Of a DNA stretch of 64,000 nucleotides, positions 34,318 to 51,239 are shown piece after piece. The DNA lies in the NCBI RefSeq assembly GCF_943734655.1, contig NC_071354.1:141479142-141543141 (forward strand), written 5' to 3'. This DNA is from Sabethes cyaneus (taxonomy: Eukaryota; Arthropoda; Insecta; Diptera; Culicidae). Position 1 is the stretch's first letter. Each line of letters begins with the position of its first letter. Made by a program: the position numbers and the translations under genes. The notes under the pieces were generated by a model. That model worked only from the letters and a program-made list of their open reading frames with translations. It was not told the DNA's origin and did no database searches.

Positions 34318-35599
34318 CAGGGTGCTCAATAAATTCGAATACACTTTAAAAATGTGTTTAAAAATGAAATTACAAGATATTCTTTTCTGAGTCAATTTTT
34401 ATTGAAGCAGTGTTTTTGAGAACCTTACCGACATATTTGTGAAAGTAACCCCCCCCCCCCCCCCCCCTCTGTGCCTTATGACGAGCTTTGGGACGTTTCT
34501 CAAAAGAATAACACGGCGCCACGCACCTGGTCCATGGGCATCTCGTCCCAGATCTTGGAAATGAGCATCTTAAATTGGTCCATAGTGCTCACTTTATGTT
34601 CGTTCTGCTTGGCCAGCCTGTACGACCATACATAGCAATTCAGGGGATTAAGATCCGGGGAGCTGGGAGGTCACAAAATCTTATCGAGAAAATCAGTGGG
34701 CCGGTGCGCCGTCCTGTTGAAAGACGTACTGATCTTTCCCGAAGAGGTCACGAAGTGCCGGGGCCACAACCTTCTCCAGAACCTCGGTCTTACAGTACGC
34801 GGCGTTGATTATCACGTTTTTCTCGATAAACACCAGTGGAAGCTTCCCACGCTTGGATACGGCCCCCCAAACCGTCTCCGACGCGGCGCTTTGGAACCGC
34901 GGGATGTTTATATGGGACTGGGGGATACTGGCCAACGTCGGCTCCCATAGCCGATCATTTTGGACATTGTGCGGCTGTTGCAACATGAAGAGTTTCTCAT
35001 CAGAAAACACGAACTTCTGACCAGCGTGCCGCGAAAGTATCAGTTTTGCTCTGTCCAGCCTCTTCTTCATTGTAGCCTCCGTTACCCCGTGACCCTTGCG
35101 TTTCTTGTGCGGCTTGCATCCCAGGTCATTCGCCATGATGGTGTGGGCAGTCCCGATCGACACATCCAGGCCAATAGCGGCCTTCCGGATCGAGCGGTTC
35201 ATTTTTCGACGAACCCGCTTCCTCATCACCTTGATGGCTGCTGGCGTCCTCGCCGAACGCGGCGGCCAGGTACCCGCATCTAGCACGGTTCTTGGCCAAA
35301 CTCGTCTCCCGGTACCGACGGATGGTGTTATAGATGAAATTCCGCTTCACCCCGTGGGATTTCAACCGCCGAAATATGTCGCCGGGTCGCTCACCTCTCG
35401 GAAACAACTTTACTACGACGTTGCGGTACTCCTTCATCGCGCGCGGTAAACAAATAACAAATGACATCAAGTCGACACCTTGCACATCGGTTAGCCTATA
35501 CATAAGGCTAAAGCTGACACCAGTACCAATACACAGAATGCACATGATGCGCGCTTACACAACGATGAAAAGTTGTTTTCGAACTTATTTAACACCCTG
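34318..35599 (-). mobile_element. Tc1/mariner (probable DD37D) transposon, copy 2
   Basis: Flanked by TA (34316-34317, 35600-35601), inverted ends CAGGGTGCTCAATAA / TTATTTAACACCCTG. The transposase is on the minus strand: helix-turn-helix region RGERPGDIFRRLKSHGVKR (35545-35126 frame), then, after a frameshift near 35280, RVRRKMNRSIRKAAIGLDVS and the catalytic segments FVFSDEKLF and YVFQQDGAPAH (35286-34693 frame). Relative to copy 1, about 41 bases are missing just after GAPAH, removing part of the spacing to the third catalytic residue. A run of about 19 C lies near 34449-34467. Inactive. Confidence 0.88.
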
Positions 35600-35766
35600 T
35601 AAGTTAGGTAATAAATTTATTAACAATCACTTATAAAATTTAAAACCTAACAATTATAGGACCTGAACGCATACTTTTAATGTTACTTAAAACATTATAT
35701 TTATTTGCCTAAATATAATTATCAAATGAAATTTCTTATTTATTATGAGGCAGCGGTATATGACTT

Positions 35767-36100
35767 ACAAGGAAACATCACTGTCGGTCACAGGCTTAGA
35801 ACTTAACCATATACACCATAGTGTAGCCCTGTCGATCCAGAACTTCACTACACTGCTCGTATAGGTGTAGCCTATGGAATTTTTTTGAGAAAACTTAACT
35901 TGAAATTTATATAGGCAGCGGACTCAATGAAGGCGCATGGTACATTGTGAATATCCGAAACGTTTAGGTAACAGATCAAAATGAAAATGATATTGTTTGA
36001 AAAAGGATGATTAGACTATGCAACAAACTTTTCTAAAATCCGTTTTTCGTTCACCTGGAAGTGTTATTAAGCTTTTCTACTCGTTAATGTCGGTAAGCAT
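35767..36100 (+). repeat. Left arm of a long, widely spaced inverted repeat
   Basis: Begins ACAAGGAAACATCACT and contains CACCATAGTGTAGCCCTGTC. The same sequence returns inverted at 40027-40332, about 4 kb away. The arms are roughly 320 bases with moderate divergence. Confidence 0.7.
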
Positions 36101-36161
36101 GTTTGGTGTTCTGAATGAAACTGTTATGCTAAACAGGCGGAAATCAATTGGTTTATTTATT

Positions 36162-38343
36162 ACTAGCTGACCCGACAAACTTCGTATTGCCACAAATTAA
36201 CCTGTGTTGTACATAAATCATGAATCTCGGATGATCTTTGTCACTATCTCGAGTTTTGCAAGCCCCCCAGTGGACGGCGCTTCCGACGGCGGGTCACCGG
36301 CAACACTCGCGACCGGCTCATCCTGAATGATCTAGTGTTACTATAGATAGTTTTTGTGGTCTTGTTATTGATTAATGTTTTATGGAAGAGTCTCGAATTT
36401 CTCTAGTTCGATTAGTTTTTGAGTTTCGCAAAAATTTCTGTTTTATTTGTATGAGAGTCCATATCCCCCTACCACAGGGGTGAGAGGTCTCTAACTATCA
36501 TAAAATAAATTCAAGACTCAAAAATCTGCTGCTAAATTTGGTTCCATTTGCTTGATTAGTACTCAAATTATAAGGAAATTTGTATTTCATTTGTATGGGA
36601 GCCCACCCTCTTAAAAGGGAAAGGGGTCGTAATACACCACAGAAAAAAAATTCTGCCATCTAAAACTCTCACATGCCAAATTTGGTTCCATTTGCTTGAT
36701 TAGTTCTAAAGTTATGAGCAAATTTATATTTCGTTTGAATGGGAGCCCCCCCCCCTCCTAAAAAGGTAAGAAGTCCTAATTCATCATGGGAAAAATGGTT
36801 GCCTCCAAAAACACCCACATGCCAAATATGGTTCCATTTGCTTGATTAGTTCTCGAATTATGAGGAAATTTGTATTTCATTTGTGTAGTAGCCCCCCCTC
36901 TTGAAGTGTGGAAGGATCCTAATTCACCGTAGAAAATATTTTTGCCTCCAAAAACCTCCACATGCCGAATTTGGTTCTATTTGCTTGATTAGTTCTCGAG
37001 TTATGGGAAAATTTGTATTTCATTTGTATTGGAGCCCCCCCTCCCAATGTGGGAAGAGGTCCTAATTCATCACAGAAAAAATTCTTGCCTCCAAAAACAC
37101 CTACACGCCAAATTTGGTTCCATTTGCTGGATTAGTTCTCGAGTTATGAGGAAATTTGTATTTCGTTTGTATAGGACCCCCCTCCTAAAGTGGGGAGGGG
37201 TCCCAATTCATCATTGAAAAAAAAATTGTCTCCAAAAACACACACATGCCAAATTTGGTTCAATTCGCTTGATTAGCTCTCGAGTTAGGAGGAAATTTGT
37301 ATTTCATTTGTACAGGAGCCCCCCCTCGTAGAGTGGGGAGGGGTCCTAATTCACCGTAGAAAATTTTCTTGCCCTCGAAAACCTTCACATGCCAAATTTG
37401 GTTCCATTTGCTTGATTAGTTCTCGAGTTATGAGGAAATTTGTATGGAAGCCCCCCCTCTTAAAGGGGAGAGGAGTTACAATTCCCCTTATAAAGAGGGA
37501 GGGGTCTCAATTTACCATAGAATAAATTCTTGTCACCGAAAACACCCACATGCCAAATGTTGTTCTATTTGCTTGATTAGTTCTCGAGTTATGAGGAAAT
37601 TTGTATTTCATTTGTATAGGAGACCCCCCCTCCTAAAGTGGGGAGAGGTTCTTATTCATCATAGAAAAAATTCTTGCCTCCAAAAACACCTACATGCCAA
37701 ATTTGGTTCCATTTGCTGGATTAGCGCTCGAGTTATAAGGAAATTTGTATTTCGTTTGTATAGGAGCCCCCCCCCCCTCTTAAAGTGGGGAGGGGTCCCA
37801 ATTCATCATAGAAAAAAATTTTGTCTCCAAAAACACACACATGCCAAATTTGCTTCCATTTGCTTGATTAGTTCTCGAGTTATGAGGAAATTAGTATTTC
37901 ATTTGTACAGGAGCCCCCCCTCTTAAAGTGAGGAGGGGTCCTAATTCAACATAGAAAATTTTCTTGCCCTCGAAAACCTTCACATGCCAAATTTGGTTCC
38001 ATTTGCTTGATTAGTTCTCGAGTTATGAGGAAATTTGTATGGAAACCCCCCTTCTTAAAGGGGAGAGGAGTTATAATTCCCCTTATAAAGAGGGGAGGGG
38101 TCTCAAATTACCCTAGAATAAATTCTTGTCACCGAAAACACCCACATGCCAAATTTGGTTCTATTTGCTTGATTAGTTCTCGAGTTATGCAAAAATTTGT
38201 GTTTCATTTGTATGGGAGCCCCCCCTCTTAGTGGGGGGAGGGGTCTCTAACCATCACTAAAACCTTTCCTGGCCCCAAAAACCTCTACATGCAAATTTTC
38301 ACGCCGATTGGTTCAGTAGTTTTTGATTCTATAAGGAACACAG

Positions 38344-38405
<62 letters not shown>

Positions 38406-38430
38406 AATTTTTCTTTATAGGTATAGATTT
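36162..38430 (+). mobile_element. Microsatellite-tailed modular element (Helentron/DINE-like?), copy 1
   Basis: Starts ACTAGCTGACCCGACAAAC and ends with a CAGA microsatellite followed by AAATTTTTCTTTATAGG and GTATAGA. Between are about 14 tandem modules of roughly 130 bases, each with GCCAAATTTGGTTCCATTTG, a CTTGATTAGTTCTCGAGTTA block and a C-rich GGAGCCCCCCCTCTTAAAG block. A non-autonomous element with a terminal GTCY/CAGA microsatellite recalls dipteran mini-me/DINE (Helentron) elements, but the class is inferred. Copies at 45233 and 62455. Confidence 0.6.
38344..38405 (+). repeat. (CAGA)n microsatellite, ~15 units
   Basis: A perfect 62-base run at the 3' end of the modular element. It is the short counterpart of the giant array at 46683. 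Confidence 0.95.
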
Positions 38431-39180
38431 TATGCAATTTCATGTTACTTTTATCTCTGACTTAAAGCATGAGTTGTATTTGTTATAAATCGGTTTGTGT
38501 TACACTGCTGTTTGTACAATTTATACTAGGGAGTCCACATTTGAGAACACCTTTGTATCCCGATGTTTGAGCGCATCAATGAAGCAAAAGTGTAGCTCAC
38601 AAGGAGAACATTTTAAAAAGCAAAAATTCGTGCAAGATTGTTTTTTGCATGTTGCGTATCCTGAAAAATAAAGGCAAATTTACGCTGGTGTATCAAATTC
38701 ATATGGATTCATATCAATGAAGTCGGTCCGATACCACTCTCAACCATTGGTACCAAAGCATGTTTAAAATTGCCAGTACATTGTTCCGCTCTGTCAAGAT
38801 TGTGATACCATCGAATTTTATTACATACGTTTCGTATGACATCTTTAAATAGCCGATTAATATATATCTCTGACGGTTTCAGACCCGAAGTTGAGCCAGG
38901 CGGAAGTAAAATGATTTTCATTTTTATCTGAGCGATTTGCGGCAACATTTGCTTACAACCGGACCACGAATTAATTTTTAAAATTCTGTCGTTTACAACT
39001 ATGTCCAATAATACCTCCTTCAACCTTTACTTACTAGACTTTTTCGGCTACAATCCACTTATCGAATCCATGCCGAATTCAGACCCGTCTCCACTTTTCT
39101 CGGTCTTGGGCTGCCGCTCTCCTGTCGTCCCTAACACCCGCTGCTCTAGCAGCTACGCTAACATCGCTCATCCAACTTGC
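38431..39180. other. AT-rich spacer
   Basis: No gene seen; open frames lack recognised motifs. Confidence 0.4.
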
Positions 39181-39400
39181 CTATTGTAGCCTGCCGTGGT
39201 TTAGTCGCTTCACAATTTCCACATCGTTGTATACTTTATATATTTCATGATTAATGGGTCTGCGCCACACTGTTTCGTCTAGTATGCCGCCAAGAAGTGA
39301 TCGCAGGATCTTACGCTCAAAAACGCCAAGAGCTTTTCGGTCGCTCTTTTTCAATTTCCACGCTTCGTGGCCGTAGGGTGCCACCGGGAGAACTAGCGTC
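39181..39400 (-). mobile_element. RTE-like LINE fragment, RT C-terminal end
   Basis: Minus strand: YGHEAWKLKKSDRKALGVFE then RKILRSLLGGILDETVWRRP, INHEIYKVYNDVEIVKRLNH, GRLQ. This is the same C-terminal block seen at 50-490 and 32980-33555, here open for 67 codons. Confidence 0.75.
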
Positions 39401-39537
39401 TTATTGGGCGCGGGTTTTGTACGGGGTTGCAGGCTACGGGACCTCAGCTGGTTACGTAACCCGTAGGAGGCCTGTTGGCAGCCTTTTTACTTAACGACTC
39501 ACATCGATGTCGCTAACATACCAATTTGTCGACCACT

Positions 39538-39870
39538 TCAAATCCTGAGTCTGTCCCCTGATTGACCATGATCAGTCTGAGAAACAGCTGCTTTGCCGTT
39601 TTTCAGATCTCTCGCTGCTTTTCTAACTTCGTCCAAAGTTGGTGGATCCACAGCGTGCCCATCATCTTCAATCATTATCCTATTTCTGTGGACCGCTCTA
39701 TCATGTTGACCATTCAACAATGCATCGAAATATTGTTCCCAATGCCTAGCCAGCTTCTGTATCCATTGCTTGGCATTCTCGCTGCCCATCAAACCAGGTT
39801 TGCTGGAGTATATTTGCAAATTAGGATAATTTCCAATTGTTCTATTCAACATGATACGTAACAAAGAAAA
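39538..39870 (-). mobile_element. RTE-like LINE fragment, endonuclease-RT linker
   Basis: Minus strand 39864-39538 reads WIQKLARHWEQYFDALLNGQ and ends with PPTLDEVRKAARDLKNGKAA, the linker and start of RT (W..YF..LLNG...P...EV..A...LKNGKA.G.D). The preceding C-terminal piece at 39.2-39.4 kb is in the same orientation, so they may be parts of one deleted copy. Confidence 0.65.
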
Positions 39871-40026
39871 GGTAAAGAAGAATGCTTTTTTCAGTTATCT
39901 AGCAGCAAAACTATTGTGAACATCTCTGAAAGTTTGCCTCCATTATGCCACCGTATTTAGTTAAATAGAGAAAAATTCCGCCCTGTATCGTTTATGAATA
40001 ACTTGTACCGCAATTATCAGTATGAG

Positions 40027-40332
40027 AAAAGTTTGATAACACTTCCAGGTTGATAAGAAAAGGATTTTATAAATGCTTGTTGCGCAATCAAATCATACTT
40101 TTCCCAACAATATCATTTTCATTTTGATTTGTTACTTACGTCCAGGATATTCACAATGTACCATGCGTCTCCATTAAGTCAGATGCCCATATAAATTTCA
40201 AGTTAAGTTTTCTCAAAAAAGTTCCATAGGCTACACCTATACGAGCAGCGCGGTGAAGTTCTAGATCGACAGGACTACACTATGGTGTATATGGTTAAGC
40301 TCTAAGCCTGTGACCGATAGTGATGTTTCCTT
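40027..40332 (-). repeat. Right arm of the long inverted repeat
   Basis: Inverted counterpart of 35767-36100, ending AGTGATGTTTCCTTGT. Together the arms bound 4.57 kb containing the modular element and LINE fragments. Confidence 0.7.
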
Positions 40333-40599
40333 GTCAGTGTAGATATACCCTACCAGTCATTTTGACTGGTCGCGCAATTTTAACTCAAAATTCCTGCAAC
40401 ATGTAACATTTGGATTCAGACATAATGTTAGGACTTTAGTAGCTATGAGTAGAGAGTACATTTTATATACCTAATGTTACTTTATATAGATTAAAAAAAA
40501 TATATTTTTATGTTATTGACATTTTTAGCAGTACTAGTCAGAATGACTGAATAGCTAGTGCATATATCTGGTGTTAAGTAAAGTGAGATTTTTTCCAAA

Positions 40600-41000
40600 A
40601 ACCGACTTGTGTCCCTGATTGGGAATTCTAGATCGAGCAGGCCGCAAAAAGACACCGTGAGTATCCGGCTCGGAAATGCCCAGTGGTTCCAAACAGGCGC
40701 TTGGGGTAGTAGCGAGCGGCCCCTCCGGTCTCCCGAGAAATATGATAGGGCAGCCATCTTAGCTGAGTACCGAGACAAAACATTTCTTAATTCAGCCACC
40801 TCGACATGGGAACAGACGCTCAAGACTGACATGGCTATTGCTCGAAGCTACACTCAGTGTTTGCATGAGTGCCTCCTTTCCTGTCGGTATACGACCTTAA
40901 TTACCATTGGGGTTGGTTACCCGATCTCCGCTAAGGTTGCTCGTATTCCGGCAAGTTGCTGGATAAGAGGCTAAAAACCACTATGAGGTCTACTGTATAC
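40600..41000 (+). repeat. Dispersed repeat shared with 63.6-64.0 kb
   Basis: Two segments (near 40800-40860 with ATGGGAACAGACGCTCAAG, and near 40880-40960 with TGTCGGTATACGACCTTAAT) recur at 63740-63900 in the same orientation. Probably untranslated or gag-like retrotransposon sequence; the class is not recognised. Confidence 0.45.
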
Positions 41001-42712
41001 TTGCAGGTACGAGAGGCACCGATATTACGCGCTATCCAGCTGTTCACCAACCTCGTTAAAATATGAAATGGTAACTTATTTTCAACCTACGGGGAATCAA
41101 TTTTATTGGAAACGTTTACCGGCAGAAAATCGATTTCCACGAGCGGCAGCTGTGTATTTATGTTGACGTGAGTGAATATTTGTTTTTCATTTTATTTCCA
41201 CTTTTTGCAGTTACATCTGTGCATTTGGGAAAATGCAATTATTTCCGTAAGGTCGTTCGTAGTTGACATTAAGTTTTATTCAATTGGAAAGATCGTGCAC
41301 AAATTGATGCAAATACATAATCCGGTAACAGTACAGGTCTTATTTAAGCATAAACGAGTGCCCGGAGAGTATTTTTTGGTAAAACGAAAAAATTGTAAAT
41401 CTATTTCCTTGATTTTGCATATGCCTGACTGTCCCTTTCAGCGACAACTTCAATTATTATTGAAAATGAATCTTAAATGTATGGATGTGTTTGTCTACAT
41501 GTCTATAATCGCCAGCATATAATTTTTTTTATTTTTTGGCTGCGAAAACTAGATACAGCTCGCATCGTTACAAATGAAGAGAGAAGCCAGAAATGACAGC
41601 GAACAAAATGCGATTCATCAATAAAAAATCGAATGCACAGCCAGAGATCATCATTATATCACTGCTTGTGCTTTTTCATTTTTTATTGCATAATAAAACC
41701 ATCCAAATCGGAAAATTCGCACGGGTAGTAAAAATCAATCCACGGAGCGTAGAAATCAATGAGCCCGAGTATACCTGATGAATCGTACCGGATTGGGGGA
41801 TTGCTTTCGCTAGCGTACGGCGCAATTAGCATAAATTGCGACGTGGCTTTATTTTTATAGCCGTTGGTTGGCATTACGCGAACCGGTATGGATTGCCATA
41901 CCCGGAGTGGTAGAGTTCTGGAAACTGGACGACTATCAACAGGCTTGCTACGTGAGGTAGCCCCTTTCTCCCGGGCGAAAATTTTTGAACGGAACGTTCT
42001 CCATTATTTTTAATCGCTTTCTGATCGATGTATGATACTTCTAAAATGCTTGGTAGCTCTTACACGTAGGATGCTACATAGTACTAGAATGTACGTACAA
42101 TTTTCGCGAACTCCAATTCTCAAATGGTTAAAATGAAAAATAATTTAATTTGTGTTCCAACTATTTCATGTCTGAAAATTAAAAATACTAAATAAAATAA
42201 TTAGCACTACTGAAAAACTTGTAGTACATGTTAATAATTATACCTAGTTGTCAAAACGCCGAAAACTATAAATTTACTTTTTTGATAAATTTATCTGTAT
42301 CTGGATAATTACAAATTTAGTTACTGTGAGTCAACTAGCCAAGAAATAAGGTCATAATTCTGTATAGGTGTAATATTCTTGTCGAGAATATGCCATTGAC
42401 ACATTCTAGCGTTACGGGACACTAGCCCTATTATGCAGATCGGTTCCTGTCTCATCAAATACCGGGCATTCTAGTGGAAAATGAAGTACTCTTTAAACAA
42501 CTATTTTAAAAGGTATTTGCCAAAAAATTGGTGAAACAGGAGGCGATTCACAGAGTAACAATGGGTGATAATTGTGTCCCGTAACGATGAAATGTGTCCA
42601 TTAATATTACTCAATTTCATCTCTTGATCCCAATTTAATTTAATACTGTTCATAAAATATAAAACATTCCATTTACATTTATTCTATTTATGCCCTTTTT
42701 TCTCTTCTCCAG
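41001..42712. other. Spacer without recognised gene
   Basis: Open frames at 41172-41522 and 41593-41778 show no known motif. The sequence is AT-rich, with few repeat signatures. Confidence 0.35.
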
Positions 42713-44775
42713 GATTCAATCAGTACGTCGCGGGTGTTGCTGGTTTTCTTGTTGCAATTTGTGTTCACTTCAGGCTACCACATCAAGGATATTAAACCGT
42801 TAAGAGCTCCATGACACGCGTCCACCCTCCGCAGGGTTGCTCTAGGGATAACAAAGTGAGGCGTACCGTTGGTGTGTGATTGTGCGTGGGTTATGCATGC
42901 CCGTGGTGGTTCACAATGGCAGAGTCGAAGAAAACCCTCCCTCGGGCCGCTGCGGCGTGCCCATCCTGCGTCTGGTGCCACGTGGAATGTACAGGTAGTT
43001 CGAGGCAAAATGACGTCACGTTGCTTGTGGCACGCGTGTCGTGCCTTGGTTGTTGGCATCGTACTCATGCTGGTAGGCGGCGGAATGGCTACCGTGGGTA
43101 AGTGCATACATATTTTGAGCGTGACGGGCTTTGAATAGGTATACGGTGGTTGTGTGTGTCGTGTTCAAACAGATTATGTTTATTTCGCCTGTTTTACCCA
43201 CCGTTTAATCGGATTTTCTTAGCCTGCTTCAGGTTCTAAGAAACATTTGCACAAAGGAAAACTAGTGCTTCTGGCTTATATTATATTATGCTATCTCAAA
43301 TAGTTGCCGACACAGAGGGTAGGAGATTTGATTGTGGAAGTGCAGAATACGTAGTGCGTTCAAACAATAATACTGACAGAGTTCAACGCTTAAATCGTTT
43401 TCGCGTGCTTCCGTCCACTTTCAGATTGATTGCTATGCAAATACGCCACTAAGACTTGTTAAGTGTACACGCGTACTTATGCGCCTTTGTGCGTCTGAGA
43501 CCTTGCTTCTATTATAACATGCATACCAAATAAACCAGTCGGAACATGAATAGTCGGCAGTGTTGACATAACAAACAATCAAAATTGTGCCGTGTGTTTA
43601 ATTAAAAACTGCCTTTACAAAAGCCTTGGGTTTATACCAAGGGTAAGTCGCTTAGAACATTGTTGCAGGCTCAATTTAAGGAACAGCTTACCTCATTGAT
43701 TACAATTGCGGTACATTCATTTCACAGTTCATGGCACACTGTGGCCCACCTTTTTGACATTTAAATTTTGAAATGTTAGAAATTGGCAGCCCTGCCAATG
43801 TTTGTTATTGCAAAACGATCAAAACAGTCTGGCTGGGTGCAGGCGAGTTTGGCAGGTTTCACACGATCAGCACCTCAGCGGCACAGTAAGGCACAGACTG
43901 AACAAAATTTCTATGAATGAACGGAATGTTCTCAGCGACGTACCCTTGGTTTATACCGTCTTTAGACATTACCCTTCTTTATCGACAGACTTCGCAGTCG
44001 GCTGTTAGAGTACAGGAAAGTTACGGGGCCAGTGCAGCGATCCTACTGACTCTATCTAGCAAGTACTGCCTAGCCGAGATTCGAACATACAACGACTGGC
44101 TTGTTAGACCAGCATCGTACCTCGAAGCTAACTAGCCTTTACAGGATTTCTATAAAATAAAGAGAGAACAAAATTTAAAAGTGTACGCTTTTTTTTCGGA
44201 AAATTTTAGATTCTTGTTTTTTCATTTGGCCAGTCGTTTACCAACCAACCGAATTACTACAAGTCGTAGACTCGACGATTTATTGCAGTCTGAGGCAAAA
44301 GCAAATTTTTTATAATTACCTAAAATATTGGGCTCAGGATTGAACTTTCGAACACACCTGTTCGAACGACGACAATTCAGCTGCTTTAGTTAAAACAGGT
44401 TAAGTTTAATGAATTACCTTCATTATGGTTTTCCTTTTTCTGTTTTCTCATTTCGACGCTATTCATCGCAACATCTGGCTAGTAAAACTTTTGCTAATTT
44501 ATTTTCGAGGAAACAACTTTGAATATTTTCCTACTCTGGTTAAGAAATTCATTTTTTTCGTGTTTCTACCACTTCAGATTTGCTGATATTGGAGTTGATA
44601 TTATGTTATATGAAAGTTTTGCTTTCCGTTTCCACAGGATACTACGCCAATAATTTTCCTTCGTTGTCCGATGTTAAAAGCAACAGCACATCAACGATTC
44701 GCGTCAAAAACGAACACCGTGGATTGCATCTAAACAATTTATCCTACGTTGGACCTATCATCATGGGGGTAGGCG
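42713..44775 (+). CDS. Partial gene for a two-pass membrane protein (TMEM200-like)
   Basis: Two coding exons are visible. Exon A has a strong acceptor (pyrimidine tract then CTCCAG) before 42713, a 5' untranslated part with a 22-codon upstream ORF (42811-42879), an ATG at 42893 preceded by an in-frame stop at 42857, and a donor G|GTAAGT after 43097. Exon B spans 44638-44775 (CCACAG acceptor, G|GTAAGT donor). Joined in phase 1 they encode WNVQVVRGKM, a hydrophobic segment ALVVGIVLMLVGGGMATVG, a loop with N-glycosylation-type NST and NLS sites, and YVGPIIMGVGG leading into a second membrane segment. The order VVRGK, membrane span, loop, GPxxMGxG recalls the vertebrate TMEM200 family. The 3' exons are not found here and presumably lie beyond the window. 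Function unknown. Confidence 0.6.
43098..44637 (+). other. Intron of the TMEM200-like gene
   Basis: A 1,540-base intron, phase 1, with a minus-strand tRNA SINE at 43960-44140. No other gene seen inside. Confidence 0.55.
43960..44140 (-). mobile_element. tRNA-derived SINE
   Basis: On the minus strand the head GCTTCGAGGTACGATGCTGG is followed by the B-box TGTTCGAATCTCGGC, then a body ending in GCGAAGTCTGTCGATAAAG. This is the clearest copy of the SINE family in the window and serves as reference for the split copy at 25.2-26.2 kb. Confidence 0.75.
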
Positions 44776-45232
44776 GTAAGTAGTAGCTGCTATTCTTAGT
44801 TGTATCGATGCGGACAATACTGATAATATATAAAGAACAACTTTTTTAATCTAGAAAGATATATTCTGGCCGTAATCCATTGACAAGGAATGCGGGATCT
44901 TGACTATACGTAGCATACTGGCGTTGATGGAAAAAATAAACTCCTTTTTGTTTGCTACACGATAAATATTATCTAATTATTAAACGTTTACTTATAATGT
45001 GTTTGAATTGAAAAAAGTGAGGACTTCATACGAACAGTCCCACGTGAAATAGGCAAATAAAAAAAATTGAACCTTTATGATTTGGATGAAACCTTCCATA
45101 TACACGCACGGAATAGGAAGAATTATGCATAGGAAGAATTATGCGCGTACCGCAGAAAGTCGTAGGGTTTCTTCCTTATGCATGATGACATGGTATTTAT
45201 TTCAGTGCATATTCTTTCCTCTTTATTAATCA
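44776..45232. other. Intron or spacer after exon B
   Basis: AT-rich, no exon recognised; includes a short direct duplication of ATAGGAAGAATTATG near 45112-45140. Confidence 0.4.
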
Positions 45233-46682
45233 ACTAGCTGACCCGACAAACTTCGTATTGCCACAAATTAACCTGTGTTGTACATAAATCATGAATCTCG
45301 GATGATCTTTGTCACTTCTCGAGTTTTGCAAGCCCCCCAGTGGGCGGCGCTTCCGACGGCGGGTCACCGGCAACACTCGCGACCGGCTCGTCCTGAATGA
45401 TCTAGTGTTACTATAGATAGTTTTTGTGGTCTTGTTATTGATTAATGTTTTATGGAAGAGTCTCGAATTTCTCGAGTTGGATTAGTTTTTGAGTTTCGCA
45501 AAAATTTCTGTTTTATTTGTATGAGAGTCCATATCCCCCTACCACAGGGGTGAGAGGTCTCTAACTATCATAAAATAAATTCAAGACTCAAAAATCTCCT
45601 ACATGCTAAATTTGGTTCCATTTGCTTGATTAGTACTCAAATTATAAGGAAATTTGTATTTCATTTGTATGGGAGCCCACCCTCTTAAAAGGGAAAGGGG
45701 TCGTAATACACCACAGAAAAAAAATTCTGCCATCTAAAACTCTCACATGCCAAATTTGGTTCCATTTGCTTGATTAGTTCTAAAGTTATGAGCAAATTTG
45801 TATTTCGTTTGAATGGGAGCCCCCCCCTCCTAAAAAGGTAAGAAGTCCTAATTCATCATGGGAAAAATGGTTGCCTCCAAAAACACCCACATGCCAAATA
45901 TGGTTCCATTTGCTTGATTAGTTCTCGAATTATGAGGAAATTTGTATTTCATTTGTGTAGAAGCCCCCCCTCTTGAAGTGTGGAAGGATCCTAATTCACC
46001 GTAGAAAACATTCTTGCCTCCAAAAACACCTACATGCCAAATTTGGTTCCATTTGCTGGATTAGCTCTCGAGTTATAAGGAAATTTGTATTTCGTTTGTA
46101 TAGGAGCCCCCCCCCCTCTTAAAGTGGGGAGGGGTCCCAATTCATCATAGAAAAAAATTTTGTCTTCAAAAACACACACATGCCAAATTTGGTTCCATTT
46201 GCTTGATTAGTTCTCGAGTTATGAGGAAAGTGGTATTTCATTTGTACAGGAGCCCCCCCTCTTAAAGTGAGGAGGGGTCCTAATTCAACATAGAAAATTT
46301 TCTTACCCTCGAAAACCTTCACATGCCAAATTTGGTTCCATTTGCTTGATTAGTTCTCGAGTTATGAGGAAATTTGTATGGAAACCCCCCCTCTTAAAGG
46401 GGAGAGGAGTTATAATTCCCCTTATAAAGAGAAGAGGGGTCTCAAATTACCCTAGAATAAATTCTTGTCACCGAAAACACCCACATGCCAAATTTGGTTC
46501 TATTTGCTTGATTAGTTCTCGAGTTATGCAGAAATTTGTGTTTCATTTGTATGGGAGCCCCCTCTCTTAGTGGGGTGAGGGGTCTCTAACCATCACTAAA
46601 ACCTTTCCTTGCCCCAAAAACCTCTACATGCAAATTTTCACGCCGATTGGTTCAGTAATTTTTGATTCTATAAGGAACACAG

Positions 46683-50809
<4,127 letters not shown>

Positions 50810-51239
50810 TTTCTTCTTTAATTTTTTGTCAGGCTCTGTTTTGTATGATACTCAAAAGTCTTTTGCAAACTCGTACCAACAATACCAAAAAATTATTTTT
50901 CGTTCACCTCCCGTGACCGGATCACTAGAAGATTAATGATGTTATAAGCCGAAAAAGCGTTAGAATCTGTATCTGAATAAAATTATCAGTGATTTTTAAA
51001 ACCTTTAGTCGTTCATGTCCCCTTAATGGATCAGCATTAGTATTGGTTGAATATTTACGATATTTTTCAAAGAAACTATTCAGTAAATTATAATGGTAAA
51101 CAGGGGCGTAATACATATTTGGAATTTATTCCCTTGAATTAATTTGAACAAGATAATGGACACAAGGGGATTGGGTTTTATCTCAGATTTAGAATTCAAG
51201 GACTTTTACGTTTATTTTAACACTATTATTTTATAGTAA
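50810..51239. other. AT-rich spacer
   Basis: No gene seen. Confidence 0.4.

Noticed and set aside
36162..38430. CRISPR array or host minisatellite gene for the 130-bp modules
   Set aside because: Modules are contiguous and diverged with no unique spacers, and the structure recurs as a dispersed element in a eukaryotic context.
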